DNA of 64,000 nt from Sulfurospirillum diekertiae (GCF_011769985.2 NZ_CP039734.2:2542001-2606000), one strand, 5' to 3'. Positions 27,547 through 37,793 are shown, counted from the stretch's first letter. The notes: generated by a model from the sequence alone, not told the origin. Translations and numbers: made by a program.

Positions 27547-28806
27547 ATGGAAGAGTCATCATTTAGTCTCGTTGAAAAAACCATTGAGAAATTTTTTGAA
27601 AATTTTGAGCCAAAAGAGTATTTATATCTGGATGTGTTATACCGTTTTGAAGAAGAAAATATTGAAGAGGTTCTTACCAACGCGCGCAGTTGTAAACTAC
27701 CTAAAAAATACCATTCATACAAAGACCTTTTACAGGAACAAATCGCTAAAAAACTCTCTTTAACGAACAATGATCTCTTTTTATATACAGAAAATGTGAT
27801 TTACGTCAAACGATTTTTTCAAGTAGAAACACCTGCGGATGGACCCGATAGAAGAGCATGTGGTATTCCTCCTGAAATGTTGCAAGAGTATAAAAAACGT
27901 TTTTTCCCAAATGATGAGTACAAAGCACGAATGTTGGAACTTCTCACTTTTGCACTTGATAGCACACTGAATATTAAAAAAATAAACCCATCCGAATTTC
28001 GCGCTCTTTTTATCCCTGTCTTTGTGAACATCTCCGACATTGTTGTAATCGAGTCCAGTGAACTTGAAGATTTGCGGGAAATTCGGGGACTAAGCTACTT
28101 TTTACTGCGCGAGATGTTTGAAAAAATGATGCTCAGCATCGCTGAAATTATTTTATTTCACTTTTCAAATCAAGAGAAAAAAGCTATTGAATTTCTCAGT
28201 CACTATGGCATTCATGAGACCATTGATGCCAAAGGCAATCATTACAAACCAAACCCTATTTTAGATGAAAGCAATCGCGCATGGAATATGACAACCATTC
28301 GCTCGACGATGATTCAACATAAAAAATCCAAACAAACACTTTACGATAAACGAAACGATATTATCGCCATTAAAAAGAAACTCAACACATACCGAAATGA
28401 ACATAAAGAACTTACAAAACATCTCTATAAAGAACATAAAGAGTATGAGAAAGTAGAAGAGAAATTAGATCATATCCATCAAACACTTGATAGACTCGAA
28501 TATACCGATGCTAAAGAGGTCAAGTTTTTAGAAAATGGCGAAGAAAAGCTCTATGAGCGTAAACCCTTGATCACCCATCTTTTCAAGAGCGAAGATTTAC
28601 TGCTAAACCAAAAAGCTCAGCTTCATAAATCAACCAAAGAGCTAGAGCTTACCCTTTCAAATAAACAAAAAGAGATTTACGTGTGGGAAAAGAAACTGGC
28701 GGAAAGTGAAAGTGCCCTTAAAAATCTTGAATCCCACGGACACCCCATTGACTCACAGTATGAGAGAATTCAGCGAGCATTGGCTAAAACTCTCTCACAG
28801 AGGTAA
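27547..28806 (+). CDS. Unknown cytoplasmic protein with long coiled coil
   Basis: This 419-residue protein has no recognised family. The N-terminal ~235 residues are mixed and globular, with a DRRACGIPPEMLQEYKKRF stretch. From about residue 260 the chain is Lys/Glu-rich and predicted coiled coil with few breaks. No signal peptide or membrane helix is visible. It stands alone, 63 bp after the dehydrogenase, with GGGAAG upstream of the ATG. Confidence 0.7.
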   Translation: MEESSFSLVEKTIEKFFENFEPKEYLYLDVLYRFEEENIEEVLTNARSCKLPKKYHSYKDLLQEQIAKKLSLTNNDLFLYTENVIYVKRFFQVETPADGPDRRACGIPPEMLQEYKKRFFPNDEYKARMLELLTFALDSTLNIKKINPSEFRALFIPVFVNISDIVVIESSELEDLREIRGLSYFLLREMFEKMMLSIAEIILFHFSNQEKKAIEFLSHYGIHETIDAKGNHYKPNPILDESNRAWNMTTIRSTMIQHKKSKQTLYDKRNDIIAIKKKLNTYRNEHKELTKHLYKEHKEYEKVEEKLDHIHQTLDRLEYTDAKEVKFLENGEEKLYERKPLITHLFKSEDLLLNQKAQLHKSTKELELTLSNKQKEIYVWEKKLAESESALKNLESHGHPIDSQYERIQRALAKTLSQR

Positions 28807-28809
28807 TAC

Positions 28810-29031
28810 TTAAGCGTTGAGCTTCTCTTTGATCTTTTCAAAAGCCTCTTCGTCGATCTCTCCGCGTGCAAAACGCTTACGGGCGATCTCTAACGCTTCA
28901 TCTTCCTTCTCGCGATGATGGCAAGACGATCTACCACCTCGCATCACCATAAAAAACACTAAAAGCATAATGGGAAATACAATCATCCACGGCATAAAAA
29001 ACCCGTGCCCCATCCATTCATATCCATACAT
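28810..29031 (-). CDS. Small SHOCT-domain membrane protein
   Basis: In 73 residues it has an N-terminal Met/Phe-rich membrane helix (about 9-30), a basic and His-containing linker and a C-terminal SHOCT motif (ALEIARKRFARGEIDEEAFEKIKEKL). Such proteins are common near metal-resistance genes, and here it is divergent from a metal sensor. Function is not established. It ends 4 bp from the convergent coiled-coil gene. Confidence 0.85.
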   Translation of the reverse strand: MYGYEWMGHGFFMPWMIVFPIMLLVFFMVMRGGRSSCHHREKEDEALEIARKRFARGEIDEEAFEKIKEKLNA

Positions 29032-29121
29032 GGTGACTCCTTTGAATCAAGTTATCGTATTGTAATCTTTTTGTGTGAACAACATGTTAACTCTTTCAAT
29101 TTTTTCACAGAGTTATTAAAC

Positions 29122-29144
29122 TATAATATCCTACCCCATAGGAT
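29122..29144 (+). promoter_or_regulatory. Promoter and CsoR/RcnR-type operator
   Basis: TATAAT (29122-29127) runs into the inverted repeat ATCCTA-CCCCA-TAGGAT (29128-29144). A C-tract flanked by AT-rich inverted arms is the operator style of the CsoR/RcnR family. It lies 11 bp before the sensor start, so autoregulation is likely. Confidence 0.65.
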
Positions 29145-29154
29145 AGGATACATC

Positions 29155-29424
29155 ATGTTGCAACATCTTTCACACGAAGATATACTCAAACGCCTTAAAA
29201 GAGCTGATGGACACCTTAAAAGTATTATGACAATGATCGAGAAAGAACGCAACTGCTCTGAGATAGCCCAACAACTCCATGCAGTAGAAAAAGCCATCTC
29301 AAATGCTAAAAAATTACTCATACACGACCACATCGACCATTGTCTTGATAGCGCTGCAAAAGATGGCTCGCTCAGTTCTGATGATGTTATCCAAGAGTTT
29401 AAACAAATAACAAAATACTTATAA
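29155..29424 (+). CDS. CsoR/RcnR-family metal-responsive repressor
   Basis: In 89 residues it is the all-helical DUF156 fold. The start ATG 29155 lies just after the operator; an upstream frame extension to 29005 is not supported. Cys34, His59 and Cys63 have the exact 25/4 spacing of the Cys-His-Cys site found in CsoR and in the nickel sensor InrS. Canonical RcnR has His at the last position. His20 is also present. It lies 12 bp before an rcnA-type nickel/cobalt exporter, so nickel or cobalt is the likely signal. Confidence 0.88.
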   Translation: MLQHLSHEDILKRLKRADGHLKSIMTMIEKERNCSEIAQQLHAVEKAISNAKKLLIHDHIDHCLDSAAKDGSLSSDDVIQEFKQITKYL

Positions 29425-29436
29425 ATAAGGAAATAA

Positions 29437-30295
29437 ATGACCGACATCGCTTCAATCATTCAAAGTAGTTCAGGCAACGCGTGGCTTTTTCTGCCTAGTG
29501 CCATTCTTCTTGGCGCACTGCACGGCTTAGAGCCCGGACACTCCAAAACAATGATGGCGGCGTTCATCATCGCCATTAAAGGAACGGTGAAACAGTCCAT
29601 CATGCTGGGCATTGCGGCAACGCTTTCGCATACAGCGGTGGTTTGGGCTATCGCGCTTTTGGGTATGTATTTTGGTGCTCGCTTTGCAACCGAAGCAGTA
29701 GAGCCGTACCTTGAAATTGTTTCGGGCTGTCTCATGGTAGGCATTGCACTCTGGACACTTTGGCAAACACGCAAAAATGAACGTGCCTGCTTCACAACAC
29801 ATGAACATGACGACGACCATCATCATTCGCATGAGCATGGTCATGACCACGATGAGCATCATCATCATGAGCATCACCACAGCACAGAAGAGATCATCTT
29901 TGAAGAGCTTGGAAGTTGCAGTGACCCGCATGAGCTTGCACACGCCAAAGATATTAAAAAGCGTTTTTCAAACAAAGAGGTCACCAATGGACAGATCTTA
30001 CTTTTTGGATTAACGGGTGGACTTATCCCCTGCCCTGCGTCGATCACGGTGCTTCTCATCTGTCTACAACTCAAACAGTTTACACTCGGTGTTGCGCTTG
30101 TGTTAGCCTTTAGCATTGGTCTTTGCACTTACGTTGGTAGCATCAGGTGTCATCGCCGCGTTGAGTATGCGCCATCTCTCAAAAAGATGGAATGGCTTTG
30201 GGGAATTTGCCAAAAAAGCGCCTTATTTCTCAGGCGGCCTTATTTTGCTTGTGGGCTTGTATATTGGGTATCAAGGCTTGCACCATTTTTTCTAA
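29437..30295 (+). pseudogene. rcnA: NicO/RcnA-family nickel-cobalt exporter, frameshifted
   Basis: The N-terminal ~225 residues are a normal RcnA-like exporter: LLGALHGLEPGHSKTMM with the HX4D-type motif, then a His/Asp-rich metal loop (about residues 122-148), then GLTGGLIPCPASITVLL. At about 30121-30127 an extra T (GGTCTTTGCAC) shifts the frame. Removing it restores a C-terminus ending GYQGLHHFF with TAA at 30293-30295. As written, translation runs to a stop at 30310-30312 inside a TTTACATGTAAA palindrome and loses the last helices. It is a real mutation or a homopolymer error. Confidence 0.85.
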
Positions 30296-30301
30296 GGGAT
30301 C

Positions 30302-30313
30302 TTTACATGTAAA
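30302..30313. repeat. TTTACATGTAAA palindrome, copy 4
   Basis: It lies 6 bp after the restored rcnA stop and supplies the TAA used by the shifted frame. Confidence 0.9.
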
Positions 30314-30337
30314 GTATTTCATGTCGAGTTATTTACT

Positions 30338-30407
30338 TGATTAATAAATAGGCAAATAGCGTTTTTATTCACATCAAAATATTTCAAAATTGATTATTTA
30401 TTAATCA
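30338..30407. repeat. 13-bp inverted repeat pair upstream of a chemoreceptor gene
   Basis: TGATTAATAAATA (30338-30350) recurs inverted at 30395-30407, 44 bp apart and 73 bp before the MCP start. It may be a regulator site. Confidence 0.35.
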
Positions 30408-30479
30408 GCCAAGGATGACCTAGCATTTATTTCTCCTGTAAAATAGGGTGTATATTTGAAATTTTACAAAGGATCTTTA

Positions 30480-32114
30480 ATGTTTAAGTCCATCACCATA
30501 AAACTGCGGCTTTGGGGTATTGCGATTGTCTTTATCTCAGGCTCATTTTTATTTGCATTTTTTGCCTATACAACCATTCATGAAGTTAAAATCAATGGTA
30601 AACTTTACAATGAAATTATCCTCGCCAAAGATTTGGTTGCTGACATTTTACCGCCACCTGAATATATTATTGAAACGCGTCTGGTTAGCTTAGAGATGTT
30701 ACGCACCGAGAACAGCGCTGAACTTGCCACTTTTATCGCAAAAATCAAAACATTAAAGCAAGAATACGAAGAAAGACATGCCTTTTGGGTCAAAAACCTT
30801 CACCATGAGAAAATAAAACCACTGATGGTTGAAAAAGCGTATGCTCCAGCGATGCGCTATTTCACACTTTTGGAGACAGAGTTTATCCCTGCTGTGCAAG
30901 CAGGAGACTTTAAACAAGCATCTCTCTTAGCCTCTGGAAAACTGAAAGATGCCTATGTAGAACATCGAAATATTGTTGATCAAATTGTTGTGTTAGCCAA
31001 TGAATATGCCAGTGCCAATGAGACCAATGCCAGTGATCTTTTGCGCAATGAAAGTATCATGCTTAGTTTTATATTCGCGTTTATCTTTCTTGCGACCATT
31101 ACTTTAATTTATCTCTCCATTAAAGTTATTTTGCACCGTATTAAAGCCATTTCCTTCTTAGCTCAAGAGTTCCAACAAGGCAACCTTCTTTACCAAGTGA
31201 CCTTAGATGGAAACGATGAAATTTCAAATGCTACCGACAACTTTAACCATTCCATTGCCAAAATGCAGAGCATTATGCACAATGTCAAAGAGGCTTCTGA
31301 AAAAAATGCCCTCACGGCTGCAGAGCTTAGTCAAACGTCCCATACGATTGGCATGCATATTGAAGATAATGCCAAAGAGATCAATCTCAATCAAGTAGAA
31401 TTACTCAAACTTGAAGAGGTCATAGAAGCAACAACAGAGCAATCTGTCATGATGGTTCAAGAGATTGATAATGCGAACACCATGTTGCAAGAAGCAAAAA
31501 CTAAAATCAGTCGCATGGAAGCGGACATCCAACAAAGTTCAGAATCCGAAAATGCCCTTGCTGGCGACTTAGAGAGGCTTTCACAAGAGACGGAACAAGT
31601 ACAATCCATCTTAACCATGATTAGCGATATTGCCGATCAAACCAATCTTTTAGCGCTCAATGCCGCCATCGAAGCGGCGCGTGCGGGTGAACATGGGCGT
31701 GGATTTGCCGTGGTAGCCGATGAAGTACGAAAACTCGCAGAACGAACCCAAAAAAGCTTACTGGAAATCAACGCAACAATTCAGGTCATCGTCCAGTCAA
31801 TCAATAGTGTCAGCGAAAAGATGAGCGTCAATGCTCGTTTTATTCAAGAGAGCTCAGAATCTTCTAAAACTGTTCAAAAGGTCATTACCTTAACAGTCGA
31901 TACGATGTCAAAAGCGAAAGCGAAAGTCGAAGTCACTGCCAATAATTCTACACAGATCAAACTTGGCATCCACAATATCTTAGCACTCTTTGAAAAGATC
32001 AATACTTCTGCTGCCTCAAATGTTGTAAGCATCGAACAAATCGCTGCAACTTCGCATGATCTTGATGCCATGAGTGAAGCACTCAACGCTCAACTCAAAC
32101 AGTTTAAAGCATAA
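30480..32114 (+). CDS. Methyl-accepting chemotaxis protein (4HB-type sensor)
   Basis: It is a transmembrane chemoreceptor signalling to CheA/CheW. The ATG 30480 follows AAAGGA; a TTG at 30456 would lengthen it without a site. Two helices (about 10-31 and 190-212) enclose a helical-bundle periplasmic domain. HAMP follows, then the signalling hairpin with [20 protein letters not shown] at the tip and [22 protein letters not shown] after it. The 544-residue length is normal. No CheB/R-docking pentapeptide is seen at the C-terminus. Confidence 0.92.
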   Translation: MFKSITIKLRLWGIAIVFISGSFLFAFFAYTTIHEVKINGKLYNEIILAKDLVADILPPPEYIIETRLVSLEMLRTENSAELATFIAKIKTLKQEYEERHAFWVKNLHHEKIKPLMVEKAYAPAMRYFTLLETEFIPAVQAGDFKQASLLASGKLKDAYVEHRNIVDQIVVLANEYASANETNASDLLRNESIMLSFIFAFIFLATITLIYLSIKVILHRIKAISFLAQEFQQGNLLYQVTLDGNDEISNATDNFNHSIAKMQSIMHNVKEASEKNALTAAELSQTSHTIGMHIEDNAKEINLNQVELLKLEEVIEATTEQSVMMVQEIDNANTMLQEAKTKISRMEADIQQSSESENALAGDLERLSQETEQVQSILTMISDIADQTNLLALNAAIEAARAGEHGRGFAVVADEVRKLAERTQKSLLEINATIQVIVQSINSVSEKMSVNARFIQESSESSKTVQKVITLTVDTMSKAKAKVEVTANNSTQIKLGIHNILALFEKINTSAASNVVSIEQIAATSHDLDAMSEALNAQLKQFKA

Positions 32115-32126
32115 GAAAATGAAACG

Positions 32127-32152
32127 GAGCTACCAACCTACGGTAGCTCTTT
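32127..32152. terminator. Terminator between convergent MCP and tex genes
   Basis: GAGCTACC/GGTAGCTC with a 7-nt loop and a following TTT lies 12 bp after the MCP stop. It overlaps the tex stop codon. Confidence 0.7.
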
Positions 32153-34255
32153 AAGACTAAGACTCACTTTGCCTTTTTCTTTATCCACTTCAAGGACGCG
32201 AATACGTGTGAGTTGTTGGTTGATGCTGAGCACTTCCAAAGGATGAGCGATGCGTTTGTCGCTCATTTGCGAGATATGAATGAGTCCGTCGTTTTTAAGC
32301 CCAATGTCCACAAATGCGCCAAAATCAGCAATGTTTCGCACCACGCCTGAAACAATCGAACCCTCACTCAGCTCGCTGATGTCGGTCAAATCCGAACGAA
32401 AGGCAATCGGTGGCAAGCTCTCTCGTGGGTCAAACCCTGGTTTTAAAAGCTCGGCAATGATGTCTTGAAGCGTTGCTTCGCCAATGCCCTGCTCTAGCGC
32501 TAAAGTGATAATCTGCTCTTTGGAAAGTGTTGCCAAATCAGCACGCGCCAAAAGCTTTTGCGCAATGGCATAACTCTCAGGGTGAACGCCTGTGTTATCA
32601 AGAACACTTTTCCCCTCACGAATACGAAAAAACCCCGCACACTGCTCGTACGCTTTCGCCCCTAAACCTTTTACATGTAAAAGTTCAGACTTACATGTAA
32701 ACGCCCCTTTACTCTCACGGTGCTCGACTATGGCTTTGGCAAGTTTTGCACCAACGCCTGCCACATAGGAGAGTAGCGAGATAGAAGCGCTGTTGGGATC
32801 AACGCCGATGCGATTGACTAAATCTTCGATCACTTCATTCAATTTTTTCTCGAGCTGTTTTTGATCGACATCGTGTTGGTACTGACCAATGCCAAGCGAT
32901 TTTGGGTCGATCTTGACGAGTGCTGCCATCGGGTCACGCAGGCGTTGTGCGATGGAGATCGCTCCGCGAATCGTCACGTCAAGGTTCGGGTACTCTTCGG
33001 TGGCAATTTTAGAAGCGGAATAAATAGAAGCACCCGCTTCGGAGACCACGGTATAGGCAAGGTTCAATCCCTCTTCGCGGTTTAGACGTGCAAAAAACTC
33101 TTGGCTTTCGCGCGAGCCCGTCCCATTACCAATCGCCACGGCGGTGATGCGATACTTCTGAGTAAACTCTTTGATGACCTTAGCAGACTTTTCATAGTCG
33201 CTTTGCGGCGGGGTTGGATAGATGACGGCGTGCGTCATGTACGTACCATGTTCATCGACAACCGCGAGTTTACACCCCGTGCGGTACGCGGGGTCAACGC
33301 CTAAAATCACGCGCTTGGTCACAGGCGGTGTGTTGAGCAGTTGTGAGAGGTTTTTACCAAAGGTGGCAATCGCCTGTGTGTCAGCTTTTTCTTTAATAAG
33401 CGCATGAATTTCCCGCTCTAACGAAGGAAACAGAAGCCTTTTAAACCCATCCAAATAGGCTTCCAAAAGATAGCTTTTGGAACTTTTCGCATTGCGTGGA
33501 ATGCGGTAACGCTCTATCGCACTCTCCACCCTTTCCATGTCATGCAATATCTTTACATGTAACTCTTTTTCCGCAACACCTCGCATCATTGCAAGGTAAC
33601 GGTGTGAGGGAATGGAGGCGATTTTCTCGGCTTTGCCTGCGAGCTTGGCGTAAAGTCCATCAGGCTTGAGCGTTTTACTCGCTTTGATCTCAAATGAAGC
33701 GTAGTCATGCAGTTGCGCTCTCCAATACTCACGCTCTTTCGCATCATCACTATAACGCTCCGCGATGATGTCCTGCGCCCCTATGATTGCTTCTTTCACG
33801 CTTTTAACCGTGTCATTCACAAAACTCTGCGCCCTCTTTTCAAACGCTTCGAGTTCTAACTCTGCCCTCTCCAAAACATCCGCCAATGGCGTAAGCCCTG
33901 CCGCAATCGCAAGCGCCGCACGGGTGTTTTTCTTCTCTTTGTACGGTCGGTAAATATCTTCCAATGCTTGTAAACTCTCCGCCTTTTCAACAGCATTTTT
34001 CACCGCATCGCTCAACTTGGCTTTTTCAGCAATCAGCCGTAAAATCTCCTCTTTGCGATCGTGCAATTTTTTCGCATACGCATAAATGTTTTCAAACTCA
34101 CGTAACTGCTCATCGCTCGCACCACCCGTCATCTCCTTGCGGTATCTTGCGATAAACGGAATGGTCGAGCCTTCATCTAACAGCTTTAAAATGTTGATAA
34201 TATTTTCTTTGGCAATGCCAGTTTTTTGCACTAAAATGGGAATAAGTGGATTCAT
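32138..34255 (-). CDS. tex: Tex-family RNA-binding transcription accessory protein
   Basis: This 705-residue protein has the full Tex plan. It comprises an N-terminal helical domain (LLDEGSTIPFIARYRKEMTGG), a YqgF-like RNase H fold (VILGVDPAYRTGCKLAVVD near residue 315), helix-hairpin-helix repeats (LLSYVAGVGAKLAKAIVEHRE) and a C-terminal S1 domain (VSGVVRNIADFGAFVDIGLKNDGLIH). It binds nucleic acid and affects transcription in other bacteria. Three copies of the TTACATGTAA palindrome lie within the gene and another just upstream. Confidence 0.95.
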   Translation of the reverse strand: MNPLIPILVQKTGIAKENIINILKLLDEGSTIPFIARYRKEMTGGASDEQLREFENIYAYAKKLHDRKEEILRLIAEKAKLSDAVKNAVEKAESLQALEDIYRPYKEKKNTRAALAIAAGLTPLADVLERAELELEAFEKRAQSFVNDTVKSVKEAIIGAQDIIAERYSDDAKEREYWRAQLHDYASFEIKASKTLKPDGLYAKLAGKAEKIASIPSHRYLAMMRGVAEKELHVKILHDMERVESAIERYRIPRNAKSSKSYLLEAYLDGFKRLLFPSLEREIHALIKEKADTQAIATFGKNLSQLLNTPPVTKRVILGVDPAYRTGCKLAVVDEHGTYMTHAVIYPTPPQSDYEKSAKVIKEFTQKYRITAVAIGNGTGSRESQEFFARLNREEGLNLAYTVVSEAGASIYSASKIATEEYPNLDVTIRGAISIAQRLRDPMAALVKIDPKSLGIGQYQHDVDQKQLEKKLNEVIEDLVNRIGVDPNSASISLLSYVAGVGAKLAKAIVEHRESKGAFTCKSELLHVKGLGAKAYEQCAGFFRIREGKSVLDNTGVHPESYAIAQKLLARADLATLSKEQIITLALEQGIGEATLQDIIAELLKPGFDPRESLPPIAFRSDLTDISELSEGSIVSGVVRNIADFGAFVDIGLKNDGLIHISQMSDKRIAHPLEVLSINQQLTRIRVLEVDKEKGKVSLSLKELP
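32670..32700. repeat. TTACATGTAA palindromes, copies 5 and 6 (inside tex)
   Basis: A full 12-mer at 32670-32681 is read Leu-His-Val-Lys. A 10-mer core at 32691-32700 is read in another frame (Phe-Thr-Cys-Lys). Centre-to-centre distance is 20 bp, so the two use different frames of one gene. Confidence 0.85.
33552..33563. repeat. TTACATGTAA palindrome, copy 7 (inside tex)
   Basis: TTTACATGTAAC is read Leu-His-Val-Lys on the minus strand. Confidence 0.85.
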
Positions 34256-34274
34256 AATTTCTGCTTTCCTAGGT

Positions 34275-34286
34275 TTTACATGTAAA
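34275..34286. repeat. TTTACATGTAAA palindrome, copy 8
   Basis: It lies 19 bp upstream of the tex start. Confidence 0.9.
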
Positions 34287-34354
34287 GATTTTTTGGAGAG
34301 GTATTTTAGCGGAAAAGAAGTATGAATAAGTAGAAATGGCTTTTTATAATTATC

Positions 34355-34975
34355 CTACCCTAAAATAGATACCATATCTTTTTCATAGTTTTTATAAGTC
34401 GTCCAGTCCAATAATCTAATAATTTCAAGTGATTTATTTTTGGGTGGCTTGGATAATAAAAAATCTGAGCCATAAGCAATTTCCAAATTTTTGAAACAGT
34501 CTATTATTGGTTGCTGAAAAATCCCTTCCTCAAAATGTAATGTTTGATTTCTACCTTCCCAAATTACATTTTTGAGTGTTTCTGCTCCAAAAGTTTTGTG
34601 CCCATTAGGTGCTAAATGTTTATACTTACCATGTACAAAAGAAATCCCTTGTTTTGTAATTTGCAATAATGCACCGCATAGAGCTCGAATCGAAAAATCT
34701 TTATTTTGAATGCTTATAGATAATACATGAATTTGACTTTTCAAAATATCAACACCTTTCTTTGATTCAGCCATTTTTATAAAAGCATCTTGTACCTGTA
34801 AATCACAAAAATCATCATTAAAATCTTTAAATTCAAATTCTTTTTGATAATGCTGAAATTGACTTTCTTTTGCTGATAGTTCGCTTTTAAAAGTATCGAG
34901 ACTATGTATTTCATCAAAAATTAAATTTATTAAAATTTCGACACTATATTTTGTATTTATTATGTATGCATGCAT
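34355..34975 (-). CDS. Unknown protein with HEPN-like RxxxxH motif
   Basis: This 206-residue soluble protein, predicted mostly helical, has no family I can name. Near residue 140 it has WEGRNQTLHFEEG, containing Arg-x4-His followed by Phe-Glu, which resembles the catalytic motif of HEPN nucleases and HEPN-like proteins. The C-terminal EIIRLLDWTTYKNYEKDM is also distinctive. Base composition is more AT-rich than tex. It stands alone, and its start is at an ATG in a repeated ATGCATGCAT stretch. Confidence 0.6.
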   Translation of the reverse strand: MHAYIINTKYSVEILINLIFDEIHSLDTFKSELSAKESQFQHYQKEFEFKDFNDDFCDLQVQDAFIKMAESKKGVDILKSQIHVLSISIQNKDFSIRALCGALLQITKQGISFVHGKYKHLAPNGHKTFGAETLKNVIWEGRNQTLHFEEGIFQQPIIDCFKNLEIAYGSDFLLSKPPKNKSLEIIRLLDWTTYKNYEKDMVSILG

Positions 34976-35022
34976 TACGTATTTTTCCCTTCTTTAATAA
35001 ATGTAAATGCAGCTAGACTACT

Positions 35023-35034
35023 TTTACATGTAAA
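35023..35034. repeat. TTTACATGTAAA palindrome, copy 9
   Basis: It lies in the 98-bp gap between two minus-strand genes, 39 bp after the stop of the upstream one. Confidence 0.9.
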
Positions 35035-35073
35035 GCTAATTATACTTCATCCCAAGCCATGCAAACTAGAAAA

Positions 35074-35631
35074 TCATCTCTTCATTGCATTGTCATCCAC
35101 TGCCAACGGAGCTCTTCGTACCACGAAGCCTGTTGGGGTTTTATAGATTTCAAAGACTTGATTAAGTGTGATTTCTTGGTAGACGGAGCTTCCATATTCA
35201 ATGTCGACAAAGGGGTTCCATCCCAGCAGGGTGAAACGATCTAATAAGGTGTTTTCGCCAAGATCGTATGAGAGGTTTTGATGGCTGTTTTGGTCTTCAC
35301 TCTTTTTATAACGCCCTTCAAAGCGCTCTAAAACATAGCGTGAGTCCAGTTTTAAAAGATTGGACCAGTATTTCATTTTCATAAATTTAGCATCGATGCG
35401 CCACTGTTCACCATAGATCTTAAAATCGCCAACCACTTTGCCATTTTCACCATTCAAATGCGCGACATGAAAACCACTGCTATCGTAGGGTTTTGTAAAG
35501 TAAACCGTTGCGACGAGTGTCTCTTGCGTGAGGGCGGTATAGGTCCATGAAAACATCACCACCAAAACAGCATTTAACACAAGACTTGCGAGGATCAGCC
35601 CAAAAGAGATTCGCATCAAAAATCGTCTCAT
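35074..35631 (-). CDS. Unknown membrane-anchored protein
   Basis: This protein has 185 residues with one N-terminal helix (about 7-30) and a periplasmic-looking remainder rich in beta-type segments (GFHVAHLNGENGKVVGDFKIYGEQWRIDAKFMK). The sequence MKYWSNLLKLDSRYVLERFEGRY and the ending TPTGFVVRRAPL are memorable but not assigned to a named family here. It is similar in outline to proteins called hypothetical in related genomes. The 262-bp gap to the next gene shows no clear feature. Confidence 0.7.
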   Translation of the reverse strand: MRRFLMRISFGLILASLVLNAVLVVMFSWTYTALTQETLVATVYFTKPYDSSGFHVAHLNGENGKVVGDFKIYGEQWRIDAKFMKMKYWSNLLKLDSRYVLERFEGRYKKSEDQNSHQNLSYDLGENTLLDRFTLLGWNPFVDIEYGSSVYQEITLNQVFEIYKTPTGFVVRRAPLAVDDNAMKR

Positions 35632-35894
35632 TTTTTCTCCCTTAGCACGTTTATCTTTCCTCTATCATAACTCAATTATTCCATACAATGCTAAAAATTA
35701 TGCTCGCTCTGAACCCTACGATAAACTTTTCTACTTGATTTCCAACGAAAAAAGTTTATTGATAGCTCTCTTTATTATTTTAATTTTACGTCATAAAATT
35801 ACTCATAAATTATAAGATGATGTAATAGTTTGGTAATTTCCACTCAGTATCATTGCATAAAAAATTGCACGATTGAGTCAAATAAAGGAACAAT

Positions 35895-37793
35895 ATGCAT
35901 CTCGGATTTAAGCAAAAAATCATTGTATCAGCAGGCCTATTTTTAGGAGCATCTCTCTTTATTTTTGGAATGTTAAGTTTTATCAATCTTAAACAAGACC
36001 TACGGCAAGAGATAGAACAGACGCAATTAGCCAAAGCACATGCGTTAAAACTGGAGATTGATTCGTGGTTTGATGCTCAAAAACTCGTCCTAGAGACAAC
36101 CGCGGAAGACATTGCCCACTTGCCAGAATTTACAGATGTTACGATGAAACCTTATCTCCAAACAGCGTTTAAAAAGACTAAAGCTGCCGTAGCATACATG
36201 GGTGTAGAAGAGAGTGGTTTGATGATCTACAGTGACCAAACGAAACAAAAAGAGGGGTATGATCCTAGAAAACGACCGTGGTACATCAAGGCAAAAGCGG
36301 AAGGAAAATCTGTCGTCACCGATGTTTACACCGATGCCACCACAGGACAACCCACCATTTCTATCGCCACGCCTGTATTTGTGAATGGTGTATTCACAGG
36401 TGTTGTTTCCAATGATGTTTATTTAACCCAAGTGATTGAGAAAATTAATACAAAAAAATTTGAAGGTGGGTATGCCTTTGCAACCGATGCTATGGGAAAA
36501 AGAAATGTTCATCCTGATCCAAAATTAATTGGGAAAGTGCTGTATGACGCCAATGAGTCGCTTAAGCATCTTGAGCTTCTTGTCAAAAATAGCCCTGAAG
36601 GCATTTATGACTATCAAGCAAGCGACGGAAAAGATAAAGTATTAGTTTTCAATAAGCTAGAAAATAGCTGGATTATTTTTGTGACCATAGACAAAGACGT
36701 TGCTTTCAAAGCTATCGATCACATGTTCATCACGTTAACTATCTCTGGAAATATCCTGCTTGGGCTTTCACTGATTCTGTTGTGGTTCATTCTCAATACG
36801 CAGTTTAAACCTTTGGAGAGACTCAATGATGTCATCAAAAACCTTTCTAGCAATGATGGTGATTTGACACAACGCCTTACGATACATTCAAGAGATGAGT
36901 TAGGCAAGATGAGTCAAAACATCAATCTCTTCATCGATAAAATTCATACCATCATTACAACGGCAAAAACAAACAGTGCGGAAAACGCTTCCGTGGCACA
37001 TGAACTCTCTATCTCTGCGATTGATGTGGGGAGACGTGCTGAAGAAGAGGCGCTTATCGTAACTAAAACCACCACAGAAGCTACTTCATTAAAAGCCTAT
37101 TTGAGAGAATCTAGGCATAGTGCAGAAAGCTCTAAAAATGAATTACATGAGGTCACACAAAGCCTTAAAAAAGTCGAAGAAAACGTTTCTAACCTCTCAA
37201 GTCTTCTTCAAAATACCGCCCACAACGAAATCGAACTTGCGAACAAACTCACTCTTGTGAGTGATATACCAATGAAGTGAAAAACGTCCTTAATGTCATC
37301 AATGACATCGCCGATCAAACCAATCTCCTCGCACTCAATGCCGCCATTGAAGCAGCAAGGGCAGGAGAACATGGAAGAGGATTTGCAGTCGTTGCGGATG
37401 AAGTACGCAAACTAGCTGAGCGTACGCAAAAATCCTTGGTCGAGATCAATGCGACCATCAATGTTGTCACACAATCCATCAATGGTGTCAGTGTTGAGAT
37501 GAATACCAACTCTGAAAATATCACTAAAATCTCTGGCATTTCCATCAATGTCCAGTCCAATGTTTCAGAAGTGGCAACCGTTCTTGCACGTACCATCACC
37601 AACACGCAAAAAACCGTTCAAGATTATATCGATACGTCCAAATCAGATTGATGCCATTACCAAAGATATCGAAGCAATTAGTACATTGACCCATACCAAT
37701 ACACGTAGTGTCGAAGAGATCGCGGGAGCGAGTGAGCACCTTCATGAACTCACGGAAACACTCAATCATGAATTGTCGAAGTTTAAATCGTAG
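35895..37793 (+). pseudogene. Cache-domain methyl-accepting chemotaxis protein, two frame breaks
   Basis: The first 455 residues are intact: TM1 (about 12-32), a dCache sensor (VAYMGVEESGLMIYSDQTK, PRKRPWYIKAKAEGKSVVTDVYTDATTGQPTISIATPV), TM2 (about 278-300) and HAMP. Near 37262-37266 two extra bases (GATATACC for GATACC) break the frame just before [20 protein letters not shown]. Near 37643-37650 one extra base breaks it again before [13 protein letters not shown]. The net change is +3, so removing three bases restores a single ~632-residue receptor ending at TAG 37791-37793. It is non-functional as read, or an assembly fault. Confidence 0.88.

Noticed and set aside
29719-29946. Opposite-strand reading frames in the His-rich region of rcnA
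   Set aside because: They are Met-rich mirror images of the CAT/CAC His codons with no start signals.
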